34,109 nucleotides of DNA from Pontibacillus marinus BH030004 = DSM 16465 (GCF_000425225.1 NZ_AULJ01000050.1:1-34109), one strand, 5' to 3'. Shown: positions 17,970 to 25,208, counted from the first letter of the stretch. Notes: generated from the letters alone by a model not told the origin. Numbers and translations: made by a program.

Positions 17970-18215
17970 TATGGCAGTTATCTTGAATAAGCTGGTGCGG
18001 GGTGGTTCCGTTGCTAATGTGGAGTGCGGCGGGCTGTAGTACGGGTTGCTTTCCCCGGAAGACCGATCGAGCTTCCTCGTCACTTCGTTCCTGTGGGATC
18101 TCGCTCGCCCTTTCCACAGGAGTATCGACGTTTCACTGCCCCCCTAAACTCTCACGAAAGCAACGGACCTCCTCAGCCCCTTATCTAGAATCCAAGTCTT
18201 CAACATTAGGGGGCT
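17970..18215 (+). repeat. Dispersed GC-rich inverted-repeat element, fullest copy
   Basis: A roughly 245-base intergenic element, more GC-rich than the neighbouring genes, with no gene. Nested inverted repeats are visible. An outer pair TCCGTTGCT (18007-18015) / AGCAACGGA (18159-18167) surrounds an inner pair TCCTGTGG (18089-18096) / CCACAGGA (18114-18121). Bases 17970-18009 recur inverted at 98-137. Bases 18027-18057 (GGCGGGCTGT ... TTGCTTTCCCCGG) recur at 34079-34109. Its right edge, read on the minus strand (AGCCCCC ... GAAGACTTGGA, 18215-18190), recurs at 34012-34035. These overlaps show it is a family with inverted ends and interchangeable flanks. It resembles the non-coding imperfect palindromic repeats that are numerous in many Bacillaceae genomes. 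It occupies the junction where ypoC would be expected. Confidence 0.85.
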
Positions 18216-18247
18216 AACATGGAGGAAAGAGATTTAAATTTTTCATC

Positions 18248-18285
18248 AAAAAAAGAGCATCAAATCTCAATGAGATTTGATGCTC
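18248..18285 (-). terminator. Terminator of recU-ponA
   Basis: A perfect 14-bp stem GAGCATCAAATCTC / GAGATTTGATGCTC with a 3-base loop. On the minus strand it is followed by seven T. Confidence 0.92.
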
Positions 18286-18304
18286 AATTTATTTGCTTTA
18301 CATT

Positions 18305-20965
18305 TTAAGCTGCATCATCAGTTGATTGGCTGTCACTTGAGTTGGAACTATCACTCGTGTTTGAGTCATCCGTAGAACCAGAGTCTGTCGAACCAGAATC
18401 ATCTGTTGAGCCTGAATCATCGTTTGAAGATCCATCATTTGTACTATCGGACCCAGATGAGTCTGAATCGTTGCCATCACTGGAGCCATCATCGTTATTC
18501 GAATCACCAGAATCAGAGTCGTTATTATTGGAGTCGCTATCCTCATCATTATCTTTTTTCTTGTCTTTATCTTTCTTATCCTCTTCGTCATCATCACCGT
18601 TTAAGCCATCAAGAAGATCGTCAAGCTCGCTCTTCTTAGGAATATCAATTGTAACGGTATTTGGATCACTTTTATTTTCAGGGTTCTTATCGCTTACTGC
18701 TACGATTTCAAACGTATAAGTTTCTCCCTTTTGAAGGTTTGATACTTCTAATTGAGTATTCGTATATCCTTCCGCAATGGACTGCATAGGTCGACCTTCA
18801 GGAGAGCCTGCAATGTTAAAGGAAACTTGTTTATCTTCTTCAGCTTCGTAATCCCAAGTTAGTTTTACAGTTCCTTTTTCCTCATCAAATTCAGCGCTTA
18901 GATCTTTTACAGGATCAAGCTTTTCGAATTGATCTGATTTTTCTTGTGGTTCGGTTCCTTCTACGAAAAGTTCATATTTGATTTGTTCTTCTGGTGTGAA
19001 CTCACTAGGTAGTTTTGGAGGCATAGTCCCCATTTCTACTGGGCTTTTAACAACAGAAGAAGGCATCTTGAAATCAGGTGTATCAATTCCTTGAGAAATA
19101 TGACCCATCAAGTTACTAAATGCTTGTTGTGGAATGTATTTAGCGCTTGCTGGAATACTATTTTTTGGTGAAGGATACCCTGACCATACAGAAATCGTAT
19201 AGTTTGTTGTGTAACCTGTAAACCAAGAATCTGGTGTACCATGTTCATTATTCGTGGTACCCGTTTTACCTGCAACAGGGACTCCTGATACATTAGCTCT
19301 TGTTCCAGTACCCCATTGAACAACATCTTTTAGCATGTCTGAAATCATATAAGCTGTATAATCTTTCATAGCTACATGTGATTCATTCTTAAACTCTACA
19401 GGGCTTCTGCTTCCCTGGAATTCTACACGGCGCACGGCATAAGGTTCATTATAAACTCCTTCGTTACCAAACGCACTATAAGAAGCAGCTAATTGTAATG
19501 GTGTAACTCCTGTACTTGCACCACCAATGGCGTTCGATTCGTGCATTGTTTCACTCTTAAAGTTAATCCCTAGGCCTTCAGCAAACTTTTGGGCACGTTC
19601 AAGACCTACTTCAGCTAATGTTTTTGCTGCAGGAACGTTACGTGATAGGGCAAGTGCTCTACGCATGGTCATGGTTCCTAAATAGTCTCCGTCCCAGTTG
19701 TTTACATCGTCATGAGGAGGAGTTTGATATTTATAAGGTTCGTCTTTTATCAAATGATACGTAGACCATTGAAGGTGTTCAATTGCTGGACCGTAGTCCA
19801 CGATAGGTTTAAATGTTGAACCTGGCTGTCGTCCTTGCAACTGTGTTGCATAGTTGAGGGTAGCCCCAACTTTGTCCTTATTTCTTCCTCCACCAATAGC
19901 TCGAATTGCGCCAGATTTTGTATCCAATACAGCTAGCCCTGTTTCAAATTTTTTGTCTGGGAATGGTAGAGGGCTGTTTTCACCTAACAGCTCTTCAGCA
20001 CGTTTTTGTGCTTTTGGATCTAATGTTGTATATACTTTCACACCATCTTCATAGATGTTTACATCTTTTAATTTTTGTTTAACTTCCTTTATTGCTTGCT
20101 CTAAGAAGCTATCGTAAGGAATGTTGGAATCTTTTTCCTTTGACACCAATGATTCTACTTTTACTTTCTTTGCCTTTTCAGCTTCTTTTTCAGTGATTTT
20201 ATCGTGCATTACCATAAGGTCTAACACAGTATTTTTACGCTCCTGAGCTAGATCTGGACGGTCAAATGGATCATATGCTGCAGGGCGCTGTGGAATCCCT
20301 GCTAATAGAGCTGCCTCTGGTAGTGTAAGTTCATTAAGCTTTTTATTGAAGTAGAGGTCAGCAGCTTTCGCTATACCATAAGCATCGTTGGCATAGTAAA
20401 TCTTATTAAGATACATCGTTAGGATTTCGTCTTTTGAGTACTTTTGTTCAAGTTTTAAGGCAAGCCATTGTTCTTGTACTTTACGTTCTAACGTTTTCTT
20501 TTGACTTAAGAAGGCATTCTTTACAACTTGTTGAGTTATGGTACTTGCACCTTCAGCGCCATAGCCTTCTGTAATATTTGCATAAATAGCAGCTAAAATT
20601 CTTCGAAAGTCGATACCCATGTGATCGTAGAAACGGGAATCTTCAGTTGCAATAACCGCTTTTTCAACCACTTCTGGTATTTCCTCTTGTGTTATTTTGG
20701 TTCGTTTTTGTGCTCCTAGTTCAGCAAATAAATTATCATCTTTATCATAGAACTTTGCTGAAATAGGGCTTGAAAGTTTATCAGGATCGAGTTCAGGTGC
20801 ACCTTGGACATAATAGATGAATAAAGAGCCAATTCCGATTGCCCCTATAACTCCTAATACTAAAATTGTCATGATAATACGCTTCATGATTGGTTTTTTG
20901 TTTTGTTTTTTACTTTGTTTGAGTTCTTTTTTTCGTGCTGTACGAGATTGACTATTTTGTGCCAT
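18305..20965 (-). CDS. ponA: Penicillin-binding protein 1A/1B with acidic Ser/Asp-rich tail
   Basis: An 886-residue class A PBP that polymerises and cross-links peptidoglycan at the outer face of the membrane. A basic N-terminus precedes one membrane helix (about 28-52). The GT51 domain shows EDSRFYDHMGIDFRRI and EGASTITQQ. The transpeptidase has active-site STFK (S383, K386), SRN, and KTGTT (567-571). A fibronectin type III domain (about 680-780) follows. The last roughly 100 residues are nearly all Asp, Ser, Gly, Asn, Glu and Lys, with short GSTDD-like repeats. PonA tails vary between species, and this one is long and strongly acidic. It lies 19 bases after recU, as in B. subtilis. Confidence 0.96.
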   Translation of the reverse strand: MAQNSQSRTARKKELKQSKKQNKKPIMKRIIMTILVLGVIGAIGIGSLFIYYVQGAPELDPDKLSSPISAKFYDKDDNLFAELGAQKRTKITQEEIPEVVEKAVIATEDSRFYDHMGIDFRRILAAIYANITEGYGAEGASTITQQVVKNAFLSQKKTLERKVQEQWLALKLEQKYSKDEILTMYLNKIYYANDAYGIAKAADLYFNKKLNELTLPEAALLAGIPQRPAAYDPFDRPDLAQERKNTVLDLMVMHDKITEKEAEKAKKVKVESLVSKEKDSNIPYDSFLEQAIKEVKQKLKDVNIYEDGVKVYTTLDPKAQKRAEELLGENSPLPFPDKKFETGLAVLDTKSGAIRAIGGGRNKDKVGATLNYATQLQGRQPGSTFKPIVDYGPAIEHLQWSTYHLIKDEPYKYQTPPHDDVNNWDGDYLGTMTMRRALALSRNVPAAKTLAEVGLERAQKFAEGLGINFKSETMHESNAIGGASTGVTPLQLAASYSAFGNEGVYNEPYAVRRVEFQGSRSPVEFKNESHVAMKDYTAYMISDMLKDVVQWGTGTRANVSGVPVAGKTGTTNNEHGTPDSWFTGYTTNYTISVWSGYPSPKNSIPASAKYIPQQAFSNLMGHISQGIDTPDFKMPSSVVKSPVEMGTMPPKLPSEFTPEEQIKYELFVEGTEPQEKSDQFEKLDPVKDLSAEFDEEKGTVKLTWDYEAEEDKQVSFNIAGSPEGRPMQSIAEGYTNTQLEVSNLQKGETYTFEIVAVSDKNPENKSDPNTVTIDIPKKSELDDLLDGLNGDDDEEDKKDKDKKKDNDEDSDSNNNDSDSGDSNNDDGSSDGNDSDSSGSDSTNDGSSNDDSGSTDDSGSTDSGSTDDSNTSDSSNSSDSQSTDDAA

Positions 20966-20984
20966 CTCTCATCTTCCTCCGATC

Positions 20985-21578
20985 TTAAAAGTACATTTCA
21001 TCGATTATGCTTAAATAATCGATTCTTATATGGTATTGAAGTGGGATGAAATGTCCTTCTTGTTGAATAGTTTGATACGGAATGGATTTCCTTCCGCCAT
21101 TATTTTGACGATCCCAGTGTTGAAAAAGTTTCTTTGCAGGGAAAAAATATGTCTCTTCCAACTTGGAAAACCTTAATATAGCAAAACAGACTCCATCTTG
21201 TTCACATACTTTTTTCATGTGTTCAACCTGATGCTCATGAATATTGGCTAGAGGAAAAGAGGTTTTGTTTCTTGTCTCTTTCGCTTCAAAATCAATATAT
21301 TTACCTCTATAAATACCATTATAGTCAGTGGTTGATGCTTGCTTGAAATAAGCTTCCTTAATAACAGCAGCACTTCTTTTAGGATAATCCACATTAACAA
21401 TTTGCACAGGTGTTGGTTTTTTGTGAATGACAGCTCGTCCTGACGATAAATAAGCTTGATTCGATTGATTTATATCTTCTTCAAGTGTCATTCCACGATT
21501 TGAAAAGTTAGGCGTTTGTTTAGGCTTTCGATTCGTCACTGGTTTGTTGTTAGTTTTCTTCCCGTTTGGATAGTTCAT
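20985..21578 (-). CDS. recU: Holliday junction resolvase RecU
   Basis: A 197-residue structure-specific nuclease that resolves four-way junctions and modulates RecA in recombination and chromosome segregation. The PD-(D/E)xK site is D85, E98 and K100 in [19 protein letters not shown]. The stalk/N-terminal segment [13 protein letters not shown] and [20 protein letters not shown] are family signatures. GGAGGG lies 7 bases before the ATG. It is divergent from yppC across about 140 bases that must hold both promoters; no strong boxes stand out there. Confidence 0.96.
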   Translation of the reverse strand: MNYPNGKKTNNKPVTNRKPKQTPNFSNRGMTLEEDINQSNQAYLSSGRAVIHKKPTPVQIVNVDYPKRSAAVIKEAYFKQASTTDYNGIYRGKYIDFEAKETRNKTSFPLANIHEHQVEHMKKVCEQDGVCFAILRFSKLEETYFFPAKKLFQHWDRQNNGGRKSIPYQTIQQEGHFIPLQYHIRIDYLSIIDEMYF

Positions 21579-21719
21579 ACATTAACCCTCCCCATGCATG
21601 TATGTATCATATCAAAAATAGAAGAAAAATGAGAAGGAAAAATTCATTCCCTTAAAGTTCATTGAATAACCACTTCTAAATTAATGGTTTTCGAACATGC
21701 TAAGAGGGAGGTGAAAAAT

Positions 21720-22676
21720 ATGGACGCTAGAGAAGAGCAAAGACTGGTTCAACACATTAGAGAACAGACATCCATCCTTAACGTCGATAATATTTCCCGT
21801 ACAAAAGCGTATCAAAACTTTTATTTTTCTTATCCTGAAATACGTTGGGCATTTTTAGCAAGCATGGTTTCACGTAATGCAGGGTGGAATATGACTGACT
21901 TACAAATGGACCCTTTTCAATCCATGTTATCAAATCAAGAAAAGCGTAATTTATTTTCAACTTATGAACGTGCAAATTGGCTTATTTTTTCTGATGCGTA
22001 TCCTCAATTACTGTTATATGCTATATCAAGTGATAAGGGAGAGCGACTTTTTCATTTATTACCTAAGTTCAGCATCTCAAAATTTATGGAAAAAGAGTGG
22101 ATCTATTTTTGGGAGAATAGAGATTATTCTCGATTAGTAACAGCCCTTATCATCAATGAACAAAATGTTATTCAAAAACCAGTTATTGAACAGTCCTTTT
22201 ATAAGCATGAAGTGTTTCAAAGATTACCTTTTCGATCTCAGGATTTATTTCATTTGAGTGCTGTATTGTTCCCAACATTAAAAGGTAAAATCTATGGTGC
22301 TTACGTTCATGACTTCTTTCACTTATCAAATCGGATTACCTTAGGGAAGAAACTGAATGCATTGTTATTTCACAAAGATTTGCATCATGAATTTATAGCT
22401 TTTGCGAAATACACAGAGCCCTTAGGTTCACGTATAGAGTATGAGCGATACTTTACAACTAGAATGCCAAAAGCTCCTATGCTTAGAATGGTTTATCCTG
22501 TTATCACTCATCAAGATAATATTCGAAAAGATTGGTTTCATTCAGGGCGGTCTGTTAAGAAAAAATGGTGGAAAGATGAGGAAGCCGATCTTTCAATAGA
22601 TGTTAGTAACCGGTTTTATGCTAAGCGATATCTACTACAAGCTTGGGATCGATTAGAGAAAACAAGTATCAATTAA
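21720..22676 (+). CDS. yppC: YppC-like DUF2515 protein
   Basis: A 318-residue protein of the DUF2515/YppC family, divergent from recU as in B. subtilis. It is rich in aromatic and basic residues and has no export signal or clear membrane helix. Conserved-looking stretches include YFSYPEIRWAFLASMVSRNAGWNMTDL and WLIFSDAYPQLLLY. The start at 21720 is chosen because GGGAGGTGA lies just upstream; the frame continues to 21684 without a ribosome site. The biochemical function of the family is unknown. Confidence 0.9.
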   Translation: MDAREEQRLVQHIREQTSILNVDNISRTKAYQNFYFSYPEIRWAFLASMVSRNAGWNMTDLQMDPFQSMLSNQEKRNLFSTYERANWLIFSDAYPQLLLYAISSDKGERLFHLLPKFSISKFMEKEWIYFWENRDYSRLVTALIINEQNVIQKPVIEQSFYKHEVFQRLPFRSQDLFHLSAVLFPTLKGKIYGAYVHDFFHLSNRITLGKKLNALLFHKDLHHEFIAFAKYTEPLGSRIEYERYFTTRMPKAPMLRMVYPVITHQDNIRKDWFHSGRSVKKKWWKDEEADLSIDVSNRFYAKRYLLQAWDRLEKTSIN

Positions 22677-22707
22677 AAGTAGCAAGCCTAACTATTAGGC
22701 TTGCTAC
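22675..22707. terminator. Bidirectional terminator between yppC and the sspM-like gene
   Basis: A perfect 12-bp stem GTAGCAAGCCTA / TAGGCTTGCTAC with a 5-base loop. The T tail is better on the minus strand (TTTTAATT), serving the spore-protein gene. On the plus strand it follows the yppC stop directly but lacks a T run. Confidence 0.8.
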
Positions 22708-22737
22708 TCTAAGACCTGAAACGAAATAATTTTCCAC

Positions 22738-22866
22738 TTATGTCGCTGGACGATTTTCGCCATCTAGCTTAGGATTTCCATCGCCTTTGAAATCTTGATT
22801 TCTTTGCTTTGGTTCCTCATTATTTAAAGGTTTTTTCTGTTGTGTATTTCTGCCTTTTCTACCCAT
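22738..22866 (-). CDS. sspM: Small acid-soluble spore protein, SspM-like
   Basis: A 42-residue basic, hydrophilic protein starting MGRKGRN and ending PKLDGENRPAT. It is rich in Lys, Asn, Gln and Gly with no hydrophobic core, as in the minor small acid-soluble spore proteins. In B. subtilis sspM lies at this place beside yppC and also ends in an NRPST-type sequence, so SspM is the best assignment, though similarity over so few residues is modest. Two ATGs are adjacent; the second (22866) is 6 bases from GAGGAGGG and is preferred. A sigma-G-like promoter precedes it. Such proteins are made in the forespore and packed in the spore core. Confidence 0.72.
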   Translation of the reverse strand: MGRKGRNTQQKKPLNNEEPKQRNQDFKGDGNPKLDGENRPAT

Positions 22867-22886
22867 CATAATCCCTCCTCGACAAT

Positions 22887-22915
22887 TAGTGTGCGTCTCC
22901 GTCAAAAAAACATGC
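22887..22915 (-). promoter_or_regulatory. Sigma-G/F-like promoter of the sspM-like gene
   Basis: On the minus strand GCATG (22915-22911) is followed after 17 bases by CACACTA (22893-22887). This fits the forespore -35 pattern GHATR and differs by one base from CATNHTA at -10. The same layout with the same spacing precedes the gene at 23811-23951. Confidence 0.55.
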
Positions 22916-23042
22916 AAAAATAGAAAAAATGCTGAATTTCACTTTCTTTGTCTCTTTTCTTCTACTTTTGTCAAGAGTGAAGGAGTTACAAACATCAAGA
23001 AGAAATAGTTGTGTAAAGAAAACTAGAGGAGGAGTCAATATC

Positions 23043-23354
23043 ATGGGTTTAGCAGCTAAAAAGATGGAAATGTATCGAGAAGGTATGTCTAAAAGGGAGT
23101 TTGAAAAAGCTTGGATGGAAATGATGGATCGTGTTCATGTAATCGATGAAAAAGTTTCTAAAAAAGCAGATGAAGTTGTTTTAACAATGGTCCTTTCCCA
23201 TAGACAAGAAATAGAGCACTTACAATCTGAATGCATTCGGCTGAACCAAGAATTGAGAGAACTCCAAAAACGACAAAAACAACAAATGAATGAACAAGTC
23301 GTTGAACAAAACGAATCTAAAAAGAATCTTTGGCAACGCTTATTTCGTAGGTGA
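23043..23354 (+). CDS. Coiled-coil protein of unknown function in the yppC-yppE interval
   Basis: A 103-residue soluble protein. A helical N-terminal part (MGLAAKKMEMYREGMSKREF) leads into a long predicted coiled coil (about residues 45-85, rich in Leu, Gln, Glu and Arg). It ends in a basic WQRLFRR tail. The start at 23043 has GGAGGAG 8 bases upstream. The frame runs back to 22929 through a hydrophobic stretch that lacks a ribosome site and overlaps the promoter of the divergent spore gene. Its place corresponds to that of yppD in B. subtilis, but I cannot confirm homology. Cytosolic; role unknown. Confidence 0.8.
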   Translation: MGLAAKKMEMYREGMSKREFEKAWMEMMDRVHVIDEKVSKKADEVVLTMVLSHRQEIEHLQSECIRLNQELRELQKRQKQQMNEQVVEQNESKKNLWQRLFRR

Positions 23355-23405
23355 TGAATCCCTTTCCTTCATGTTACAGTAGAAGGGAAGGAGTGAAGTA
23401 TTTTG

Positions 23406-23783
23406 ATGAAGTCGCTGGAAGAAACGATAATGGAAGTGAAGAAAAATTTAGATCAATTAAAAGATCTTTTCTTACAATCTGAAAAGCCTCCAGATCGTAA
23501 AGATCGTGAGCTTTTTGAAAAGGTAAAGAGAGAATCGAAACCATTGTTTGAACTAAATGAACAATGGGCCGATTTAGCTGAACAATATACCTATAAAGTT
23601 GAAAACTCGATTGTTTACCCTTTACAAATAAAAAACACAAAAGAAAATTTCGAACTTGTGATATTACACAGTTACTATATTGATGTTCCAAAAAAACGAT
23701 ATATGGAATTATATAACTCCATTCATTATGTTCTTGATCAATTATTAGATTCCATTGAAATGAATAAAAAAGCAGGCTCCTAA
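23406..23783 (+). CDS. yppE: YppE-like DUF1798 protein
   Basis: A 125-residue helical protein of the DUF1798/YppE family, with a compact four-helix layout and the characteristic NFELVILHSYYIDVPKKRY segment near residue 80. The family has solved structures but no assigned function. GGAAGGAG lies upstream; both TTG 23403 and ATG 23406 are possible starts, and ATG is chosen. Its stop lies in the loop of the following terminator. Confidence 0.88.
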   Translation: MKSLEETIMEVKKNLDQLKDLFLQSEKPPDRKDRELFEKVKRESKPLFELNEQWADLAEQYTYKVENSIVYPLQIKNTKENFELVILHSYYIDVPKKRYMELYNSIHYVLDQLLDSIEMNKKAGS

Positions 23784-23797
23784 ATGGAGTCTGCTTT
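23766..23797. terminator. Bidirectional terminator between yppE and the 46-aa gene
   Basis: AAAAAGCAGGCTCC pairs with GGAGTCTGCTTTT, with one mismatch and a 5-base loop. A runs on the left and T runs on the right give a T tail on both strands, so it ends both convergent genes. Confidence 0.88.
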
Positions 23798-23810
23798 TAA
23801 CATGCATCAT

Positions 23811-23951
23811 TTATTCTTTAATAGCTCCGCCTTTGGAAGCATGCATACCTTTTGGTTTCTGTTCACCTTCCTCAGCAAAGCGCTTCGCAGTGAGTGGTTT
23901 TTCATGCTCATGGTTTTGTCTTTGAACTTTATATCCTTTTCCTCGTCCCAT
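23811..23951 (-). CDS. Unrecognised 46-residue basic protein, probably spore-associated
   Basis: A 46-residue hydrophilic protein starting MGRGKGYKVQRQNHEHE and ending HASKGGAIKE. It has no hydrophobic segment, and 17 of 46 residues are Lys, Arg, Asp or Glu, which resembles small spore proteins in composition. GGAGGGG lies 7 bases before the ATG, a sigma-G-like promoter precedes it, and a terminator shared with yppE follows. A ribosome site, promoter and terminator together make a real gene likely. I do not recognise a named family; the forespore role is inferred from the promoter. Confidence 0.72.
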   Translation of the reverse strand: MGRGKGYKVQRQNHEHEKPLTAKRFAEEGEQKPKGMHASKGGAIKE

Positions 23952-23975
23952 TCTGATTCCCCTCCTTTCACTTTA

Positions 23976-24004
23976 TAGTATTTTTCAAATGCGCAACTTC
24001 ATTC
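23976..24004 (-). promoter_or_regulatory. Sigma-G/F-like promoter of the 46-aa gene
   Basis: On the minus strand GAATG (24004-24000) and AATACTA (23982-23976) are 17 bases apart. The -35 box fits GHATR, and the -10 box differs from CATNHTA at its first base. An overlapping CTATAAA could instead act with sigma-A. Confidence 0.5.
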
Positions 24005-24077
24005 TTAAGGAAATGAGAAAAAACAACGATGCAATAAAGATTAATGGGGACTATAATGTAGAGAGGGAGTGAAATAA

Positions 24078-24641
24078 TTGGAATACCTCAAAATGAGAAA
24101 AGGTCAACAACTTGTTATTGGACAAGTATTAGATATACAAGGTGAAATGATGGAGATCATCGTACATGACCGGACAAAACTACATGTAGGAAGTTTATGG
24201 ACCTGCACTTATGAGCATATAGAATTTAAATCAAAAGTACTAAAGAAAGACGGTTTTCACATCTATTTATATTTACCTTTATTTTTGGATAAATTCCCTG
24301 ATAATCGCCGAAAACTGCCTCGATTATCCTGTTCTTTTTCAGCATTTTTATATCAGGTAAGAGGTGGCGTGTACAGTTTTGCTGGCACAGCTACCGTTAT
24401 TGACATAAACGTTAAAGGTTTTGGTTTTTTATCCTCCGAGAAACTAGAAAATGAAAGTATATACGATATTCACATTAAAGATGAAAAGCTTGAGGTACAA
24501 GCGTCGATCAAAATAAAAAATATTGCCGATTCTGAAAAGGAAAATAGGTATGGTTGTGAGATTCTTACAATAAACGATAATCATTTGTTGTCTATTCGTG
24601 AATATATGTTATCTCAACAAATTTTTTCTCCTCGAAAATAA
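24078..24641 (+). CDS. PilZ-domain protein, possible cyclic-di-GMP receptor
   Basis: A 187-residue protein with an N-terminal beta-rich YcgR-like domain (about 1-75) and a C-terminal PilZ domain. The PilZ domain starts with R78-KLP-R82 (RxxxR motif). A second motif, DINVKG, begins at D109, where the usual D/N-x-S-x-x-G has Asn in place of Ser. This layout resembles the flagellar-brake PilZ proteins of Bacillaceae, which bind cyclic di-GMP. Translation starts at TTG 24078 with GAGGGAG upstream, and a TATAAT at 24052-24057 may be its -10 box, without a clear -35. No diguanylate cyclase or flagellar gene is nearby. The Asn substitution leaves ligand binding uncertain. Confidence 0.82.
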   Translation: MEYLKMRKGQQLVIGQVLDIQGEMMEIIVHDRTKLHVGSLWTCTYEHIEFKSKVLKKDGFHIYLYLPLFLDKFPDNRRKLPRLSCSFSAFLYQVRGGVYSFAGTATVIDINVKGFGFLSSEKLENESIYDIHIKDEKLEVQASIKIKNIADSEKENRYGCEILTINDNHLLSIREYMLSQQIFSPRK

Positions 24642-24695
24642 AACTTTTCTGTTTTCCATTCGTATAACATAGTAAGAAGAAAGAAGGTGGAGCTT

Positions 24696-24893
24696 GTGCG
24701 AGTTTTTTTAGTTGCTCTTATTTCTATATTACAATTCTTAGGTATCGCACTGCTGGTTTTACAGAGTTGGGTATTGGGGTTGATTTTAATTGTAGCCTCT
24801 TATGTGACTTTAGGTATTATTATGTTTTTACTTATTAAAGATCGATTGAGAGAAAAGAAGGAGGAAGAAGAAAATGATTATCGTGAATACTGA
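24696..24893 (+). CDS. Small two-helix membrane protein
   Basis: A 65-residue protein with two hydrophobic helices separated by a short turn (about residues 2-22 and 26-50). A charged cytosolic tail, KDRLREKKEEEENDYREY, follows. GTG 24696 lies 5 bases after AAGGTGG and is preferred to GTG 24687, which sits inside the ribosome site. Its last 20 bases overlap the YbjQ-family gene, so the two are probably translated together. I do not recognise a family. Confidence 0.72.
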   Translation: MRVFLVALISILQFLGIALLVLQSWVLGLILIVASYVTLGIIMFLLIKDRLREKKEEEENDYREY

Positions 24894-25203
24894 TTTTGTT
24901 CCAAACCAAGAAATAAAGGAATTGAAAGGTTTTGTAAGAGGAAGTACAGTACAATCTAAAAATGTAGGTAGAGATATTCTGGCAAGCCTTAAAAATATTG
25001 TGGGTGGAGAACTCGTAGACTATACTAAAATGATGGATGAGGCAAGACAACAAGCTATAGGTCGTATGAAAAAGCATGCTGAAGAAAAGGGGGCCGATGC
25101 TGTCATAAATGTTCGGTTAGAAACATCTAGCGTAACAAATGCAGCTTCGGAAATCATTGCATATGGTACGGCTGTAACACTTAGTAAAGCCCCTGAACAA
25201 TAA
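24874..25203 (+). CDS. YbjQ/UPF0145-family protein
   Basis: A 109-residue protein of the YbjQ (UPF0145) family, sometimes listed as a putative heavy-metal-binding domain, though its function is unproven. Signatures are a central VRGSTVQSKNVGRDILASLK, GGELVDYTKMMDEAR, and the C-terminal GADAVINVRLETS and EIIAYGTAV. AAGGAGGAAG lies within the end of the preceding membrane gene, before ATG 24874. The overlap suggests partnership with that membrane peptide. Family members form pentameric rings in known structures; nothing in this sequence shows a bound metal. Confidence 0.9.
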   Translation: MIIVNTDFVPNQEIKELKGFVRGSTVQSKNVGRDILASLKNIVGGELVDYTKMMDEARQQAIGRMKKHAEEKGADAVINVRLETSSVTNAASEIIAYGTAVTLSKAPEQ

Positions 25204-25208
25204 GTGAT

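Noticed and set aside
17902-18217. Overlapping 71-codon frames on both strands
   Set aside because: They lie wholly in the dispersed repeat and terminator, have no ribosome site, and encode sequence of low protein quality.
18298-18719. Ser/Glu-rich, Met/Ile/Thr-rich and His/Ser-rich frames inside the ponA tail
   Set aside because: They mirror the repetitive Asp/Ser codons of ponA in other frames, with no start signals.
21579-21719. Specific promoters in the recU/yppC divergent gap
   Set aside because: AT-rich -10-like sequences exist on both strands, but no -35/-10 pair was convincing enough to annotate.
22929-23042. Hydrophobic N-terminal extension of the coiled-coil protein
   Set aside because: No ribosome site; the true start at 23043 has GGAGGAG, and the extension lies next to the promoter of the divergent spore gene.
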